Part shown: in pieces, positions 1 through 6,718 of the stretch | Numbering within the stretch: the first letter of the stretch is position 1 | Layout: every line of letters begins with the position of its first letter | Assembly (NCBI GenBank): GCA_028288645.1 | Contig: JAQBNJ010000250.1 | Location: forward strand, 1 to 9,094 | Direction: 5' to 3' | Length of the DNA stretch: 9,094 nucleotides | Origin: Sediminibacterium sp. | Lineage (GTDB): Bacteria; Bacteroidota; Bacteroidia; Chitinophagales; Chitinophagaceae | Made by a program: the position numbers and the translations under genes | The notes under the pieces: generated by a model | Seen by the model: the letters and a program-made list of their open reading frames with translations, nothing else | Told to the model about the DNA's origin: nothing | The model's database searches: none

Positions 1-2
1 TT

Positions 3-50
3 GTGAATGGTGAATGGTCAATAATTGCCCATTCACCATTGCTCATTCAC
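3..50. repeat. GTGAATG heptamer palindrome after rpsD
   Basis: GTGAATG occurs at 3-9 and 10-16, with a degenerate copy (GTCAATA) at 17-23. The reverse complement CATTCAC occurs at 30-36 and 44-50, with a variant at 37-43. Bases 6-17 pair perfectly with 29-40 around an 11-base loop. The element ends one base before the rpsD stop codon (52-54), so in the transcript it begins directly after rpsD. It may extend past the window edge. No T-tract follows it here, so it is not shown to be a terminator; rpoA is expected next. Confidence 0.8.
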
Positions 51-51
51 A

Positions 52-657
52 TTATTTAGAGTACAATTCCACGATCAACTGCTCCTTGATGTTCTCAGGA
101 ACACTTTCACGTTCAGGATGTGTGATGAAAGTACCTTTCTTTTCAGCCTCGTTCCAATCGAGCCAGCTGAACTTGGGGTTCTTGCCTTTGCTCTTACTGG
201 TTAAAGCCGAGTTATCGGCGCTTTTTGGTTTGTAGGTAATGATATCACCCGGTTTACACTGGTAAGAAGGGATATTCATGGTTTCGCCATTCACTGTAAT
301 GTGTTTGTGGTTCACCATCTGCCTTGCTTCAGGACGGCTGGCTGTTAAACCTAAACGGTAAACAGTGTTGTCTAAGCGGGCCTCCAGCAATTTGATCAGG
401 TTCTCACCGGTAACACCTTTTAAGCGTTGTGCTTCTTCAAAGGTTTTGCGGAACTGGCGCTCCAATACACCGTACGTGTATTTTGCTTTTTGTTTTTCCC
501 TTAACTGCAAAGCGTACTCACCTAAGGTCTTACGCTTACGCGCGGCGCCATGCATGCCGGGAGGGTTACTGTTCTTACCCAACCATTTGCCATTGCCTAA
601 AATAGGCTCTCCGAAAATTCTACAAATTTTGGTCTTAGGACCTGTGTAACGTGCCAT
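52..657 (-). CDS. rpsD: 30S ribosomal protein S4
   Basis: This encodes a 201-residue S4, the primary 16S rRNA-binding protein that nucleates assembly of the 30S body. The N-terminal MARYTGP start, the GEYALQLREKQK segment (about 46-57) and the S4 RNA-binding domain from about residue 91 (RLDNTVYRLG, then RPEARQMVNHKHITVNG) are all diagnostic. The C-terminus LIVELYSK matches the family ending. The N-terminal region has a single Cys (C12), so this is the zinc-free form. Length is normal (about 200). It is the last gene visible in the infA-rpmJ-rpsM-rpsK-rpsD cluster. In E. coli S4 also represses its own operon by binding the leader RNA; no such pseudoknot could be identified here. The start is the only ATG giving the conserved N-terminus. 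Confidence 0.98.
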   Translation of the reverse strand: MARYTGPKTKICRIFGEPILGNGKWLGKNSNPPGMHGAARKRKTLGEYALQLREKQKAKYTYGVLERQFRKTFEEAQRLKGVTGENLIKLLEARLDNTVYRLGLTASRPEARQMVNHKHITVNGETMNIPSYQCKPGDIITYKPKSADNSALTSKSKGKNPKFSWLDWNEAEKKGTFITHPERESVPENIKEQLIVELYSK

Positions 658-730
658 TTATTTTGTTTTGCGATTTTTTAATGACGGAGGGTTATCTTAA
701 AAATCTAAAATTAATAACACTCCCTATGTT

Positions 731-792
731 GGTTTGTTGTTTGTGGTTTGTTGTTTGTGGTTGCTTTAACGCCAAACAACAAACCACAAACC
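731..792. repeat. GGTTTGT/TGTTTGT heptamer palindrome after rpsK
   Basis: The 14-base pair of heptamers GGTTTGT plus TGTTTGT occurs exactly twice in tandem (731-744, 745-758). It is followed by inverted heptamers AAACAAC (774-780) and AAACCAC (781-787). Bases 739-756 and 774-791 are perfect 18-bp inverted arms around a 17-base loop. The element ends four bases before the rpsK stop codon (797-799). It occupies much of the 139-bp rpsK-rpsD spacer. The rest of the spacer (658-730) is AT-rich with no recognised signal. The same heptamer family recurs upstream of hmgA at 8598-8632. Confidence 0.85.
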
Positions 793-796
793 CTGA

Positions 797-1207
797 TTAT
801 ACTCTACGTTGTTTCGGTGGTCTGCAACCATTGTGTGGTAAAGGGGTAACATCTTTAATAGAAGTTACTTCGATACCTGATTGAGAGATGGAACGGATAG
901 AACTTTCACGTCCTGAACCTGGTCCTTTTACAAAAACATCTACTCTTTTCAAACCTGCTTCCATGGCAACTTTTGCTGCATCGGCTGCTGCCATCTGCGC
1001 TGCATAAGGAGTGTTCTTTTTAGAACCTTTGAAACCCATTTTACCTGCACTGCTCCAGCTGATAACCTGGCCGGCTTTATTGGTAAAACTGATCATGATG
1101 TTGTTGAATGTTGCAGAAATGCGAACCTCACCGGCAGCTTCTACTTTTACGATCCTTTTCTTGGCGACAGGTTTTGCACTGTTCTGCGCTTTTTGTGGTT
1201 TAGCCAT
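797..1207 (-). CDS. rpsK: 30S ribosomal protein S11
   Basis: This encodes a 136-residue S11, a 30S platform protein near the Shine-Dalgarno/anti-Shine-Dalgarno helix and the E site. The family signature is clear: [15 protein letters not shown] (about 33-47), [20 protein letters not shown] (about 52-71), the [13 protein letters not shown] motif near residue 100, and the C-terminal [14 protein letters not shown] short Lys/Ala-rich N-terminal tail (about 20 residues) precedes the fold, as is common in Bacteroidota. It lies between rpsM (188-bp spacer) and rpsD (139-bp spacer), unusually wide gaps for this cluster. Both spacers contain palindromic repeats. The ATG start has only an A-rich stretch upstream and no Shine-Dalgarno sequence. 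Confidence 0.98.
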   Translation of the reverse strand: MAKPQKAQNSAKPVAKKRIVKVEAAGEVRISATFNNIMISFTNKAGQVISWSSAGKMGFKGSKKNTPYAAQMAAADAAKVAMEAGLKRVDVFVKGPGSGRESSIRSISQSGIEVTSIKDVTPLPHNGCRPPKQRRV

Positions 1208-1237
1208 TTTTGTGTTTTGAGGTGATCTGTTACTAAT

Positions 1238-1257
1238 AAAAAATCCCGTTAACCGGG
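1238..1257 (-). terminator. weak terminator-like hairpin between rpsM and rpsK
   Basis: Read on the minus strand, CCCG pairs with CGGG (bases 1254-1257 with 1245-1248) around a five-base loop. One A and then six Ts follow (complement of 1238-1243). The layout resembles an intrinsic terminator, but the stem is only 4 bp. It may attenuate rather than stop transcription upstream of rpsK. A second small hairpin, TTCTCA/TGAGAA, lies at 1275-1292. Function is inferred only. Confidence 0.35.
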
Positions 1258-1319
1258 CACCGGGCGACTCTCCTTTCTCATCTTACTGAGAATATCCAAG
1301 TTGCTTCGGATTTCTTGTA

Positions 1320-1395
1320 TTTTGGAATTTTGAAATTGGGAGATTTTGAAATTGATAAACAAATTCCAAAATTTCCCAATTCCAAAATCTCTCAA
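1320..1395. repeat. GGAATTTT-type octamer palindrome after rpsM
   Basis: Octamers such as GGAATTTT, GAAATTGG and GAGATTTT are iterated from 1324. Their reverse complements follow from 1362 (ATTCCAAA, ATTTCCCA and variants). Arms 1327-1353 and 1362-1388 (27 bases) pair with three mismatches around an 8-base loop. Two of the mismatches become G-U pairs in minus-strand RNA. The right end abuts the rpsM stop codon (1396-1398). The left arm is nearly identical to the left arm of the element after rpmJ (1810-1845). Confidence 0.8.
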
Positions 1396-1776
1396 TTATT
1401 TTTTCGCTACTTTCTTCTTACCCGCAACCGTCTTACGTTTACCTTTCCTGGTACGGCTGTTGGTTTTGGTGCGCTGTCCGCGAACAGGCAATCCTTTACG
1501 GTGACGGAGGCCACGGTAGCAGGCGATATCCAACAAGCGTTTGATGCTCATTGACACTTCACTACGCAAAGCACCTTCAGTCTTGAATTCGTTGTTGATG
1601 ATGTTACGGATAGCCGCCTGTTCATCATCATTCCACTGGTTTACTTTCTTATCGAAATCAATACCAGCTTTGGTAAGAATATACTGAGCAGTTGAACGGC
1701 CAATACCAAAAATATAGGTCAGACCAATTTCTCCTCTTTTATTTTTTGGTAAATCAATACCGGCAATACGAGCCAT
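1396..1776 (-). CDS. rpsM: 30S ribosomal protein S13
   Basis: This encodes a 126-residue S13, a 30S head protein that contacts the P-site tRNA and forms bridges to the 50S subunit. Visible family features are the N-terminus [19 protein letters not shown], the helix-turn-helix region with [14 protein letters not shown] (about 21-34), and the C-terminal [18 protein letters not shown] segment (about 87-104). A strongly basic tail rich in Lys/Arg follows. Length is normal. It follows rpmJ after a 110-bp spacer and precedes rpsK after a 188-bp spacer. The ATG gives the standard conserved N-terminus. No Shine-Dalgarno sequence is visible. Confidence 0.98.
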   Translation of the reverse strand: MARIAGIDLPKNKRGEIGLTYIFGIGRSTAQYILTKAGIDFDKKVNQWNDDEQAAIRNIINNEFKTEGALRSEVSMSIKRLLDIACYRGLRHRKGLPVRGQRTKTNSRTRKGKRKTVAGKKKVAKK

Positions 1777-1810
1777 ATTTGAAATTTAAATTTTGTACTT
1801 GGTTTGTTTG

Positions 1811-1883
1811 ATTTTGGAATTTTGGAATTGGGAGATTTTGGAATTTTCAATTTCCCAATTTCCCAATCGAAAATTTCCCAATT
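1811..1883. repeat. GGAATTTT-type octamer palindrome after rpmJ
   Basis: The plus strand runs through GGAATTTT, GGAATTGG, GAGATTTT and GGAATTTT, then switches to AATTTCCC-type inverse units (two adjacent at 1849-1864, another near 1874-1881). The core arms 1826-1837 and 1849-1860 match at 11 of 12 positions around an 11-base loop. It ends three bases before the rpmJ stop codon (1887-1889). This is a second copy of the element after rpsM, with a differently arranged right half. It fills most of the 110-bp rpmJ-rpsM spacer. Confidence 0.75.
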
Positions 1884-1886
1884 AGT

Positions 1887-2003
1887 TTACCCTTGGCGTT
1901 GTTTAAAACGTGGGTTCTTTTTGTTGATCACGAACAATTTTCCTTTACGCTTCACGATCTTACAATCAACGCTGCGTTTTTTAATGGAAGCTCTAACTTT
2001 CAT
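1887..2003 (-). CDS. rpmJ: 50S ribosomal protein L36
   Basis: This is a 38-residue L36, the smallest 50S protein, bound near the base of the L7/L12 stalk. Translation gives [10 protein letters not shown] at the start and NPRFKQRQG at the end, both typical of the family. In the zinc-binding form (E. coli) the ligands are C11, C14, C27 and H33. Here only C14 remains; the other positions are S11, N27 and F33, so this is the zinc-independent variant. It lies between infA (36-bp spacer) and rpsM, the usual place. An A-rich stretch precedes the ATG with no Shine-Dalgarno sequence. Confidence 0.96.
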   Translation of the reverse strand: MKVRASIKKRSVDCKIVKRKGKLFVINKKNPRFKQRQG

Positions 2004-2020
2004 TTCTTTTGTTTTTACCC

Positions 2021-2032
2021 CCTCTTCAGAGG
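2021..2032. other. short hairpin in the infA-rpmJ spacer
   Basis: CCTC (2021-2024) pairs with GAGG (2029-2032) around a TTCA loop, seven bases after the infA stop codon. It has no T-tract. Unlike the neighbouring spacers, this one holds no word-iterated palindrome. Its role is unknown and the match could be chance. Confidence 0.3.
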
Positions 2033-2039
2033 CTGATTA

Positions 2040-2258
2040 TTATTTGTATCTGAATATGATTCTCCCCCTACTCAAGTCGTACGGACTCATCTCAACTCCT
2101 ACTTTGTCACCAGGCAAAATTCTGATGTAGTGCATCCTCATTTTACCTGAGATGGTGGCCAGTATTTCATGACCGTTTTCCAATTTTACCCGGAACATAG
2201 CATTGCTCAGGGCTTCCAGAATTACGCCATCTTGTTTGATCAGTGGTTGTTTCGACAT
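2040..2258 (-). CDS. infA: translation initiation factor IF-1
   Basis: This encodes a 72-residue IF-1, an S1/OB-fold protein that occupies the 30S A site during initiation. Family hallmarks are the N-terminal [17 protein letters not shown], the [23 protein letters not shown] core (about 19-41), and [22 protein letters not shown] (about 46-67). Length matches the family exactly. It heads the visible ribosomal cluster. In many bacteria secY and map lie directly upstream; here the upstream gene is an unrelated secreted protein, and the 337-bp gap carries two promoter-like elements. infA therefore probably starts its own transcription unit. Confidence 0.98.
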   Translation of the reverse strand: MSKQPLIKQDGVILEALSNAMFRVKLENGHEILATISGKMRMHYIRILPGDKVGVEMSPYDLSRGRIIFRYK

Positions 2259-2274
2259 ACGATTTTTGGGGCTG

Positions 2275-2282
2275 CAAAGATA
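2275..2282 (-). promoter_or_regulatory. candidate -7 promoter element for infA (proximal)
   Basis: The minus strand reads TATCTTTG, an exact match to the Bacteroidota -7 consensus TAnnTTTG. It would place the transcription start roughly a dozen bases before the infA ATG (2258). The -33 region has only a T-rich stretch (TTTTTC) and no clear TTTG, so support is moderate. Confidence 0.5.
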
Positions 2283-2367
2283 TTACAATGCAACCGGAAT
2301 AAGAAAAATTAGTGGAAAAAATTCTCTAAAATGTGGAAAAACCTTGTAGAAACTACTCAAACGGAGG

Positions 2368-2375
2368 CAAAAGTA
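2368..2375 (-). promoter_or_regulatory. candidate -7 promoter element for infA (distal)
   Basis: The minus strand reads TACTTTTG, a second exact TAnnTTTG match. It would give a leader of about 100 bases for infA. The expected -33 region falls inside the AGCT-type heptamer repeat and contains no TTTG. It could be an alternative or chance match. Confidence 0.4.
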
Positions 2376-2385
2376 TGAAAAATCA

Positions 2386-2589
2386 GCTTTGAGCTGTGAG
2401 CTTTGAGCCGTGAGCTGGCACATTTACTGTTGGTCTGCAGGCAATATCCTATTGGCCTTCAATTAACTGTTATTGGTCGCCAATCGGTCTATCACTGGTC
2501 AAAAATCTGCTCAAAACGAAATTTTCTACGATCCTGCCCAGGTGATGAGCTTCGAGGGTCAGGCTCGCAGCTCACGGCTCATAGCTGGC
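2386..2589. repeat. split AGCT-type heptamer palindrome between the 932-residue gene and infA
   Basis: The left arm has four heptamers, GAGCTGT, GAGCTTT, GAGCCGT and GAGCTGG (2391-2418). The right arm has GGCTCGC, AGCTCAC, GGCTCAT and AGCTGGC (2562-2589). Bases 2404-2417 and 2568-2581 are perfect inverted 14-mers. Unlike the other elements, the arms are 150 bases apart. The right arm begins six bases after the upstream gene's stop codon (2596-2598). The 150-base interior contains four GGTC-ending words (for example ACTGTTGGTC at 2426-2435) and a small ATTGG/CCAAT hairpin at 2472-2484, but no gene. The rest of the 337-bp gap holds the infA promoter candidates. Confidence 0.75.
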
Positions 2590-2595
2590 CCTGCC

Positions 2596-5394
2596 CTAAA
2601 ACAAATTCACAGGTAAAATAAACTCAAAAATATCCGGCTGGGTGGCTCCCCGGAACTCGCTGTCCAGCAGCCGACTATACCTGATGCCAAAAGTTACCGG
2701 CTGCTGGTTCCACCAACGGGTATCGAAAAACAGTTCGGTTCCCGCCGTTCTGAACGGGTAGGTTAGGCCTGTTCGTAAACTTTTTCCCTGGGTATAGTCA
2801 AAAAAGACATTTGAACGGATCCGCAGGAAATAAACCAGGTTGCCAAATCCCCAATCAGGGTAGGCCAGTGGAATATGGTAATTCACCCCCAGTTTCCACA
2901 TCCGTGGGAAATCTACGGCTGAATATCCCCTTGAAAAGGGAAAATTATTGGAGAACAGGTATTGATTCATCGTATCCCGGCTATGCCAGGCCGCTGTGAA
3001 TACCAGGCTATGGTTGTTGCCGAGGCCAGGCAGATACAATGAACCGGTTGCCAGGAACTGGCGCGATGTATTGTTGCTGGTGCTGTTCTTATACTGCAGG
3101 AACAGGTTTTCCGCAAAATGCGGGTAGATCTGCTGAACCGCTTTCTGCGACTGGCCCGTATATGATAAACGTGTTTGCAGGTACTGGAAATTGGCACTTT
3201 TCAGCAGCTTTTCAGCGATCCCGGTCCATTTTACATTGTCGATATTGTAGGTTGATGATAAAGTAAGGAACCTATACCCTTTGCCTCCTGAAAGATCCAA
3301 TGGCAGTTGCAAACCGGCGTAACCCACCAGTTCGTTCCAATGCACGATCGTGTCTCTGCCATAAATACCGCTCCTGTCCCAGGTCTGGCTTACGCCAAAT
3401 AACGGCTGTAAATACGAGCCTCCGTAAATACCGTTGTATGACAACTTATGGCTGCCTTCATTCTCATTATAGGTATAGGCAAATTCAGACAACAGCGTAT
3501 TCAATACATTATTACCATAAACGGTAAGTGAATATTCGGGCTGTTCGTAGAAAGGACGGAAACTGTGGAGATTCAACAAATGAGATGCCTTGGGATATTT
3601 GTTTACAGCATATTGTTGTTGTGGCAAATTGGAGAGTATTGAATGATCTTCCTTTTTAAAAACATCATTGATATAGAGATCCGTCAATTCATCTTTCAAT
3701 TCTGCGCGCTCCCAGATCGGGTCGAAAGCGGCGAGGCGGTATCCATCAGCCGTAAAAGCAGATGCCACTATTTTGCCAGATTGCAAACTGCCCTGGTAAA
3801 GCCCGGTAACATAAGATGCCATCCGAAACGGACCTCTCCTTTCTTTGCCATCAATGATCGCCCAAAGTTCGTCCCTGCCCTGGAAAGTGGTTGTGAATAA
3901 CAGCGTATCGCCCTGCACCTGTAAAAAACCAATGATGCGGTTTGATGGACGAACCAACACTTCCGCAGCACGGGTATCATTCATAGTATATTTCAACAGT
4001 GACATCTCCCCCATCACATTTCTTGATGCAGCATAATAATGTTTATCGTCCGCAGCAAATTTTGGATAGGAGAATATCGTTTCAGTTGTTGGTAAAGAAT
4101 CGGTGATGGTTCCTTCTGTATTCATCACTACCACATTGGATCCGCCAAGAGGGTTCAGGTTTACAGCCAGCACAGATCTTCCATCATGCGAGATATCGGG
4201 TGAGACGTATTTGGAATGGGTTACAACATCATTTTCTTCGCCGGTTTTGATATCCAGTAATTTGATCGTCGTATAATCACGGTTGCGCCAGCGCGGATCC
4301 GGTTGATAGGATGCATACACGATCTTCCCGTTGCTGTAAGAAAAATAATGATCGGCAGCAATACCTTTTACCACGATCTTTTCTTCCGACTTATCAGGAT
4401 GTATTTTATAAAAGGCAGGTATATGACGGTTACTGCTTTTTACAACGATCAGCGAACCATCTTCGGACCAATAGGGATATTCGTAGTTCACCACATCATT
4501 CTTAACAACCGGTGTGAGCCAATCTGCATTCACGGTTTTGATTGACTGCCATTGTTGCTGATAATAACCCATCGCATCATTTACAAACTGATTGAACGCA
4601 ATGCCTGTTTGTTTTTTCACTGCGCCCTGGAAAGGATAGAATAATGGTTTGAATCTTGCAGCGTCATCCGTTACTTTTCTCCAGATATCATCACCATATT
4701 TTTTTCTGCCGTAGGCTACTAACAAATAACCAAGATCATAATGCGTGGGAACATAATCGCGCAAAGAACCATTGCGCATTTTCATGTAGTCATATTTCCT
4801 GCCTGAAAGAAAAAGAGATTGATAGCTCGAGAGAAATAATGGCAACACACCTCTTCCCTGTTGCGTAAATTTTGTTTCGTTGAACACCGCATCGCCCTCA
4901 AAGAACCAATCGGGAATGGACATGGCATTGGCAACTACCTGTCCCTGCTCACCAAACAAAAAAGTAGCGGCTTTAGAAAGGCCCTTATTAAAATTATTGT
5001 ATTGCTGCACATGCCTGAATTCATGCAGTGCAAGATTATCTGTCCAGTTTGCGGCACCCAATTCAAATGCATTTTGCGGGGGTGTTGTGTAGAATTCGCT
5101 CCTGAATGGCGCAAGGGCCACATAACCATTTGAGATCAGTGTCTGATTCTGTAAAACGATATCTACTTTACGAACCGCATCTCCGATAGTATGCCCGTAA
5201 TTTCTCTGTAAAGTGTGAATGATATTTGCGATCCGCTGGGCCCTGGCATCATATCCTTTCGGAAAGATCACCCTTACGGTATCTGTATTGATCTGCTGCC
5301 ATTTAATAGAAGCGGCGTTACCGCCAAAATTCTGGGCGTGTGAAAAATAGGTAGTCAAAATTAGAAAGGCAAAAAAGAGGATGCTTTTTCTCAT
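2596..5394 (-). CDS. secreted gluzincin-motif protein with probable beta-propeller and outer-membrane barrel
   Basis: This is a 932-residue exported protein. Residues 1-20 are a signal peptide (hydrophobic IL-rich core ending SHA|QN). Residues about 30-285 look like a peptidase MA-type metallopeptidase: HEFRH at 124-128 is a zinc-binding HExxH, and PDWFFEGDA (161-169) supplies the third ligand E166, the gluzincin layout. Residues about 300-570 have beta-propeller/TolB-like strands (YPYWSEDGSLIVV at 306-318, SPDISHDGRSVLAV near 398-411). Residues about 620-932 are rich in alternating aromatic/polar strands and end in LPVNLF with a terminal Phe, as outer-membrane beta-barrels do. The inferred location is the outer membrane, with the catalytic domain in the periplasm or outside. 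The substrate is unknown. It is flanked on both sides by the same heptamer repeat. No TAnnTTTG element was found upstream. Domain limits are by eye. Confidence 0.85.
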   Translation of the reverse strand: MRKSILFFAFLILTTYFSHAQNFGGNAASIKWQQINTDTVRVIFPKGYDARAQRIANIIHTLQRNYGHTIGDAVRKVDIVLQNQTLISNGYVALAPFRSEFYTTPPQNAFELGAANWTDNLALHEFRHVQQYNNFNKGLSKAATFLFGEQGQVVANAMSIPDWFFEGDAVFNETKFTQQGRGVLPLFLSSYQSLFLSGRKYDYMKMRNGSLRDYVPTHYDLGYLLVAYGRKKYGDDIWRKVTDDAARFKPLFYPFQGAVKKQTGIAFNQFVNDAMGYYQQQWQSIKTVNADWLTPVVKNDVVNYEYPYWSEDGSLIVVKSSNRHIPAFYKIHPDKSEEKIVVKGIAADHYFSYSNGKIVYASYQPDPRWRNRDYTTIKLLDIKTGEENDVVTHSKYVSPDISHDGRSVLAVNLNPLGGSNVVVMNTEGTITDSLPTTETIFSYPKFAADDKHYYAASRNVMGEMSLLKYTMNDTRAAEVLVRPSNRIIGFLQVQGDTLLFTTTFQGRDELWAIIDGKERRGPFRMASYVTGLYQGSLQSGKIVASAFTADGYRLAAFDPIWERAELKDELTDLYINDVFKKEDHSILSNLPQQQYAVNKYPKASHLLNLHSFRPFYEQPEYSLTVYGNNVLNTLLSEFAYTYNENEGSHKLSYNGIYGGSYLQPLFGVSQTWDRSGIYGRDTIVHWNELVGYAGLQLPLDLSGGKGYRFLTLSSTYNIDNVKWTGIAEKLLKSANFQYLQTRLSYTGQSQKAVQQIYPHFAENLFLQYKNSTSNNTSRQFLATGSLYLPGLGNNHSLVFTAAWHSRDTMNQYLFSNNFPFSRGYSAVDFPRMWKLGVNYHIPLAYPDWGFGNLVYFLRIRSNVFFDYTQGKSLRTGLTYPFRTAGTELFFDTRWWNQQPVTFGIRYSRLLDSEFRGATQPDIFEFILPVNLF

Positions 5395-5435
5395 GCCGGG
5401 AAATTTTAGCTGAAGTTAAGGAGAAGCTGGGAATA

Positions 5436-5521
5436 AGCTGCGAGCTATGAGCCGGGAGCTGTGAGCTTGCTCTGTGTAACCTGCCTGGCTCGCAGCTCAC
5501 GGCTCAAAGCTCATAGCTGCC
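5436..5521. repeat. AGCT-type heptamer palindrome upstream of the 932-residue gene
   Basis: The left arm iterates AGCTGCG, AGCTATG, AGCCGGG, AGCTGTG and AGCTTGC (5436-5470). The right arm iterates GGCTCGC, AGCTCAC, GGCTCAA, AGCTCAT and AGCTGCC (5487-5521). Arms 5443-5452 and 5509-5518 pair perfectly, and pairing continues inward with mismatches. Bases 5487-5506 are identical to 2562-2581 on the other side of the gene. The following part contains one extra heptamer compared with that copy. The element lies between the tlpA terminator and the start of the 932-residue gene, so it is probably in that gene's promoter or leader region. Confidence 0.85.
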
Positions 5522-5524
5522 CAC

Positions 5525-5553
5525 AAAAAAGGACGCCAATCACGACGTCCTTT
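5525..5553 (-). terminator. intrinsic terminator after the TlpA-type gene
   Basis: On the minus strand AAAGGACG (complement of 5546-5553) pairs with CGTCCTTT (complement of 5528-5535) around a 10-base loop. The T-tract is the complement of 5525-5530. It begins 22 bases after the stop codon of the TlpA-type gene. It has the 8-bp GC-containing stem and U-tract expected of a real intrinsic terminator. Confidence 0.85.
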
Positions 5554-5575
5554 CCAATATTCCTTAAAAGCACCA

Positions 5576-6718
5576 CTATGGCAGTACCTCTGTCAATTTC
5601 TGTTTCAGTTGCTCCCCGTTCAGGTTCTTCGCAATGATCTTTCCTGTTGGATCGAGCAGGAAGTTCTGCGGGATGGCTTGTATGCCATATAATTTGGCCA
5701 CATCGTTCTGCCAGTATTTGAGATCGGATACATGCGTCCAGGTAAGGTTATCATCATGGATGGCTTTGATCCATTTGTCTTTTGCGTTTGGTTGATCAAG
5801 ACTCACACCGAGTATATTAAATCCTTTGTCTTTAAACTGGTTGTAAGCAAGTACCACATTCGGGTTCTCCCTTCTGCAGGGGCCGCACCAGCTTGCCCAG
5901 AAATCAACCAACACATATTTTCCTTTGAAAGATGCCAGGGAAACAGGCATACCCAGGGTATCATTCTGTGTAAAATTCATGGCCATTTTACCGACGCCTG
6001 TTTTTTTGGCGATCTCTATTTTACCTGCCAGTGATTGTGCAGATGGTGATGCTTTAGCGGATGCAGGTAATTTGTTGAACAAAGGCTCTATTACAGCTGC
6101 ATCAATATCCCAACCCGCATATTGCGAAATGGCATAGGCAGCAATAGGTGATTCAATATTGCTCTTCACATAATCGCCATATACATTTTTTGCTTCTTTT
6201 TCGAGGGCGTCCAATTTATCTTCAGCCGCTTTTCTTGCAGGCTCATCTTTTGCAGCGGCCGCTTTACTGTATTCAGCGCTTAACACCCTTGACCTGTCAT
6301 TCACAGGCTTTAAAGCAGCAGTGAGTTTTACAAATTCATCATTTGCTTTTGAACCCAGCACTTTTGCATTGCTGAATGAATCAACCGAAGACACAACCAT
6401 ATTGTCCGCGCTCAGAAAAAGAGAAATAAAGTCCCTTCCGCTTACCATTTTTACAGGTTTGCCTTCGGCATCCGGTTGGTAACGCATACGAAGCGCGCCT
6501 TGCGTTGATTCAGCTATGGTTCCGCTGAATGCATAATTGCCATCGGTTGGCACAATGCTATCCATCACATTTTTATCACCTGAACGATACGAAAGATATA
6601 TTTTCTGCACGGGGCGTTCAATATTCTTGTAAGATCCTTTGATCGTAAAAGGTTTTTCAGTCTGTGCCACCGCAGCTACAGAGATCACCATCGCCAATAC
6701 ACATAAACTTTTTTTCAT
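5576..6718 (-). CDS. secreted TlpA-type thiol-disulfide oxidoreductase (DUF4369-thioredoxin)
   Basis: This 380-residue exported protein probably reduces or rearranges disulfides in periplasmic proteins. The signal peptide is residues 1-18 (MKKSLCVLAM then VISVAAVA|QT). An N-terminal beta-rich domain of DUF4369 type covers about 21-125. A Lys/Ala/Glu-rich helical linker spans about 145-185. A TlpA/AhpC-TSA thioredoxin domain covers about 245-380 with the active site WCGPC (C278, C281) and the cis-proline in IQAIPQNF (P350). An upstream in-frame ATG at 6751 would add 11 residues before the signal peptide. The start at 6718 is preferred because it gives a proper signal peptide and because the candidate -7 element at 6759-6766 leaves almost no leader for the upstream ATG. 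It is followed by an intrinsic terminator, so it is probably monocistronic. The physiological partner is not shown by context. Confidence 0.93.
   Translation of the reverse strand: MKKSLCVLAMVISVAAVAQTEKPFTIKGSYKNIERPVQKIYLSYRSGDKNVMDSIVPTDGNYAFSGTIAESTQGALRMRYQPDAEGKPVKMVSGRDFISLFLSADNMVVSSVDSFSNAKVLGSKANDEFVKLTAALKPVNDRSRVLSAEYSKAAAAKDEPARKAAEDKLDALEKEAKNVYGDYVKSNIESPIAAYAISQYAGWDIDAAVIEPLFNKLPASAKASPSAQSLAGKIEIAKKTGVGKMAMNFTQNDTLGMPVSLASFKGKYVLVDFWASWCGPCRRENPNVVLAYNQFKDKGFNILGVSLDQPNAKDKWIKAIHDDNLTWTHVSDLKYWQNDVAKLYGIQAIPQNFLLDPTGKIIAKNLNGEQLKQKLTEVLP

Noticed and set aside
1777..2039. S4 autoregulatory pseudoknot in the ribosomal cluster
   Set aside because: The spacers are occupied by word repeats; no structure matching the E. 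coli alpha-operon leader could be recognised by eye.
1315..2130. Two plus-strand open frames (1315-1554, 1804-2130) encoding similar peptides
   Set aside because: Their similarity comes from the shared octamer DNA repeat; they overlap rpsM and rpmJ antisense and have no protein character.
2403..2621. Plus-strand 72-codon open frame in the infA upstream gap
   Set aside because: It begins and ends in the heptamer repeat arms and shows no recognisable protein features.
2386..5521. Insertion sequence or composite transposon around the 932-residue gene
   Set aside because: The flanking repeats are direct copies of palindromes, but there is no transposase, no terminal inverted repeat pair of an IS and no visible target duplication.
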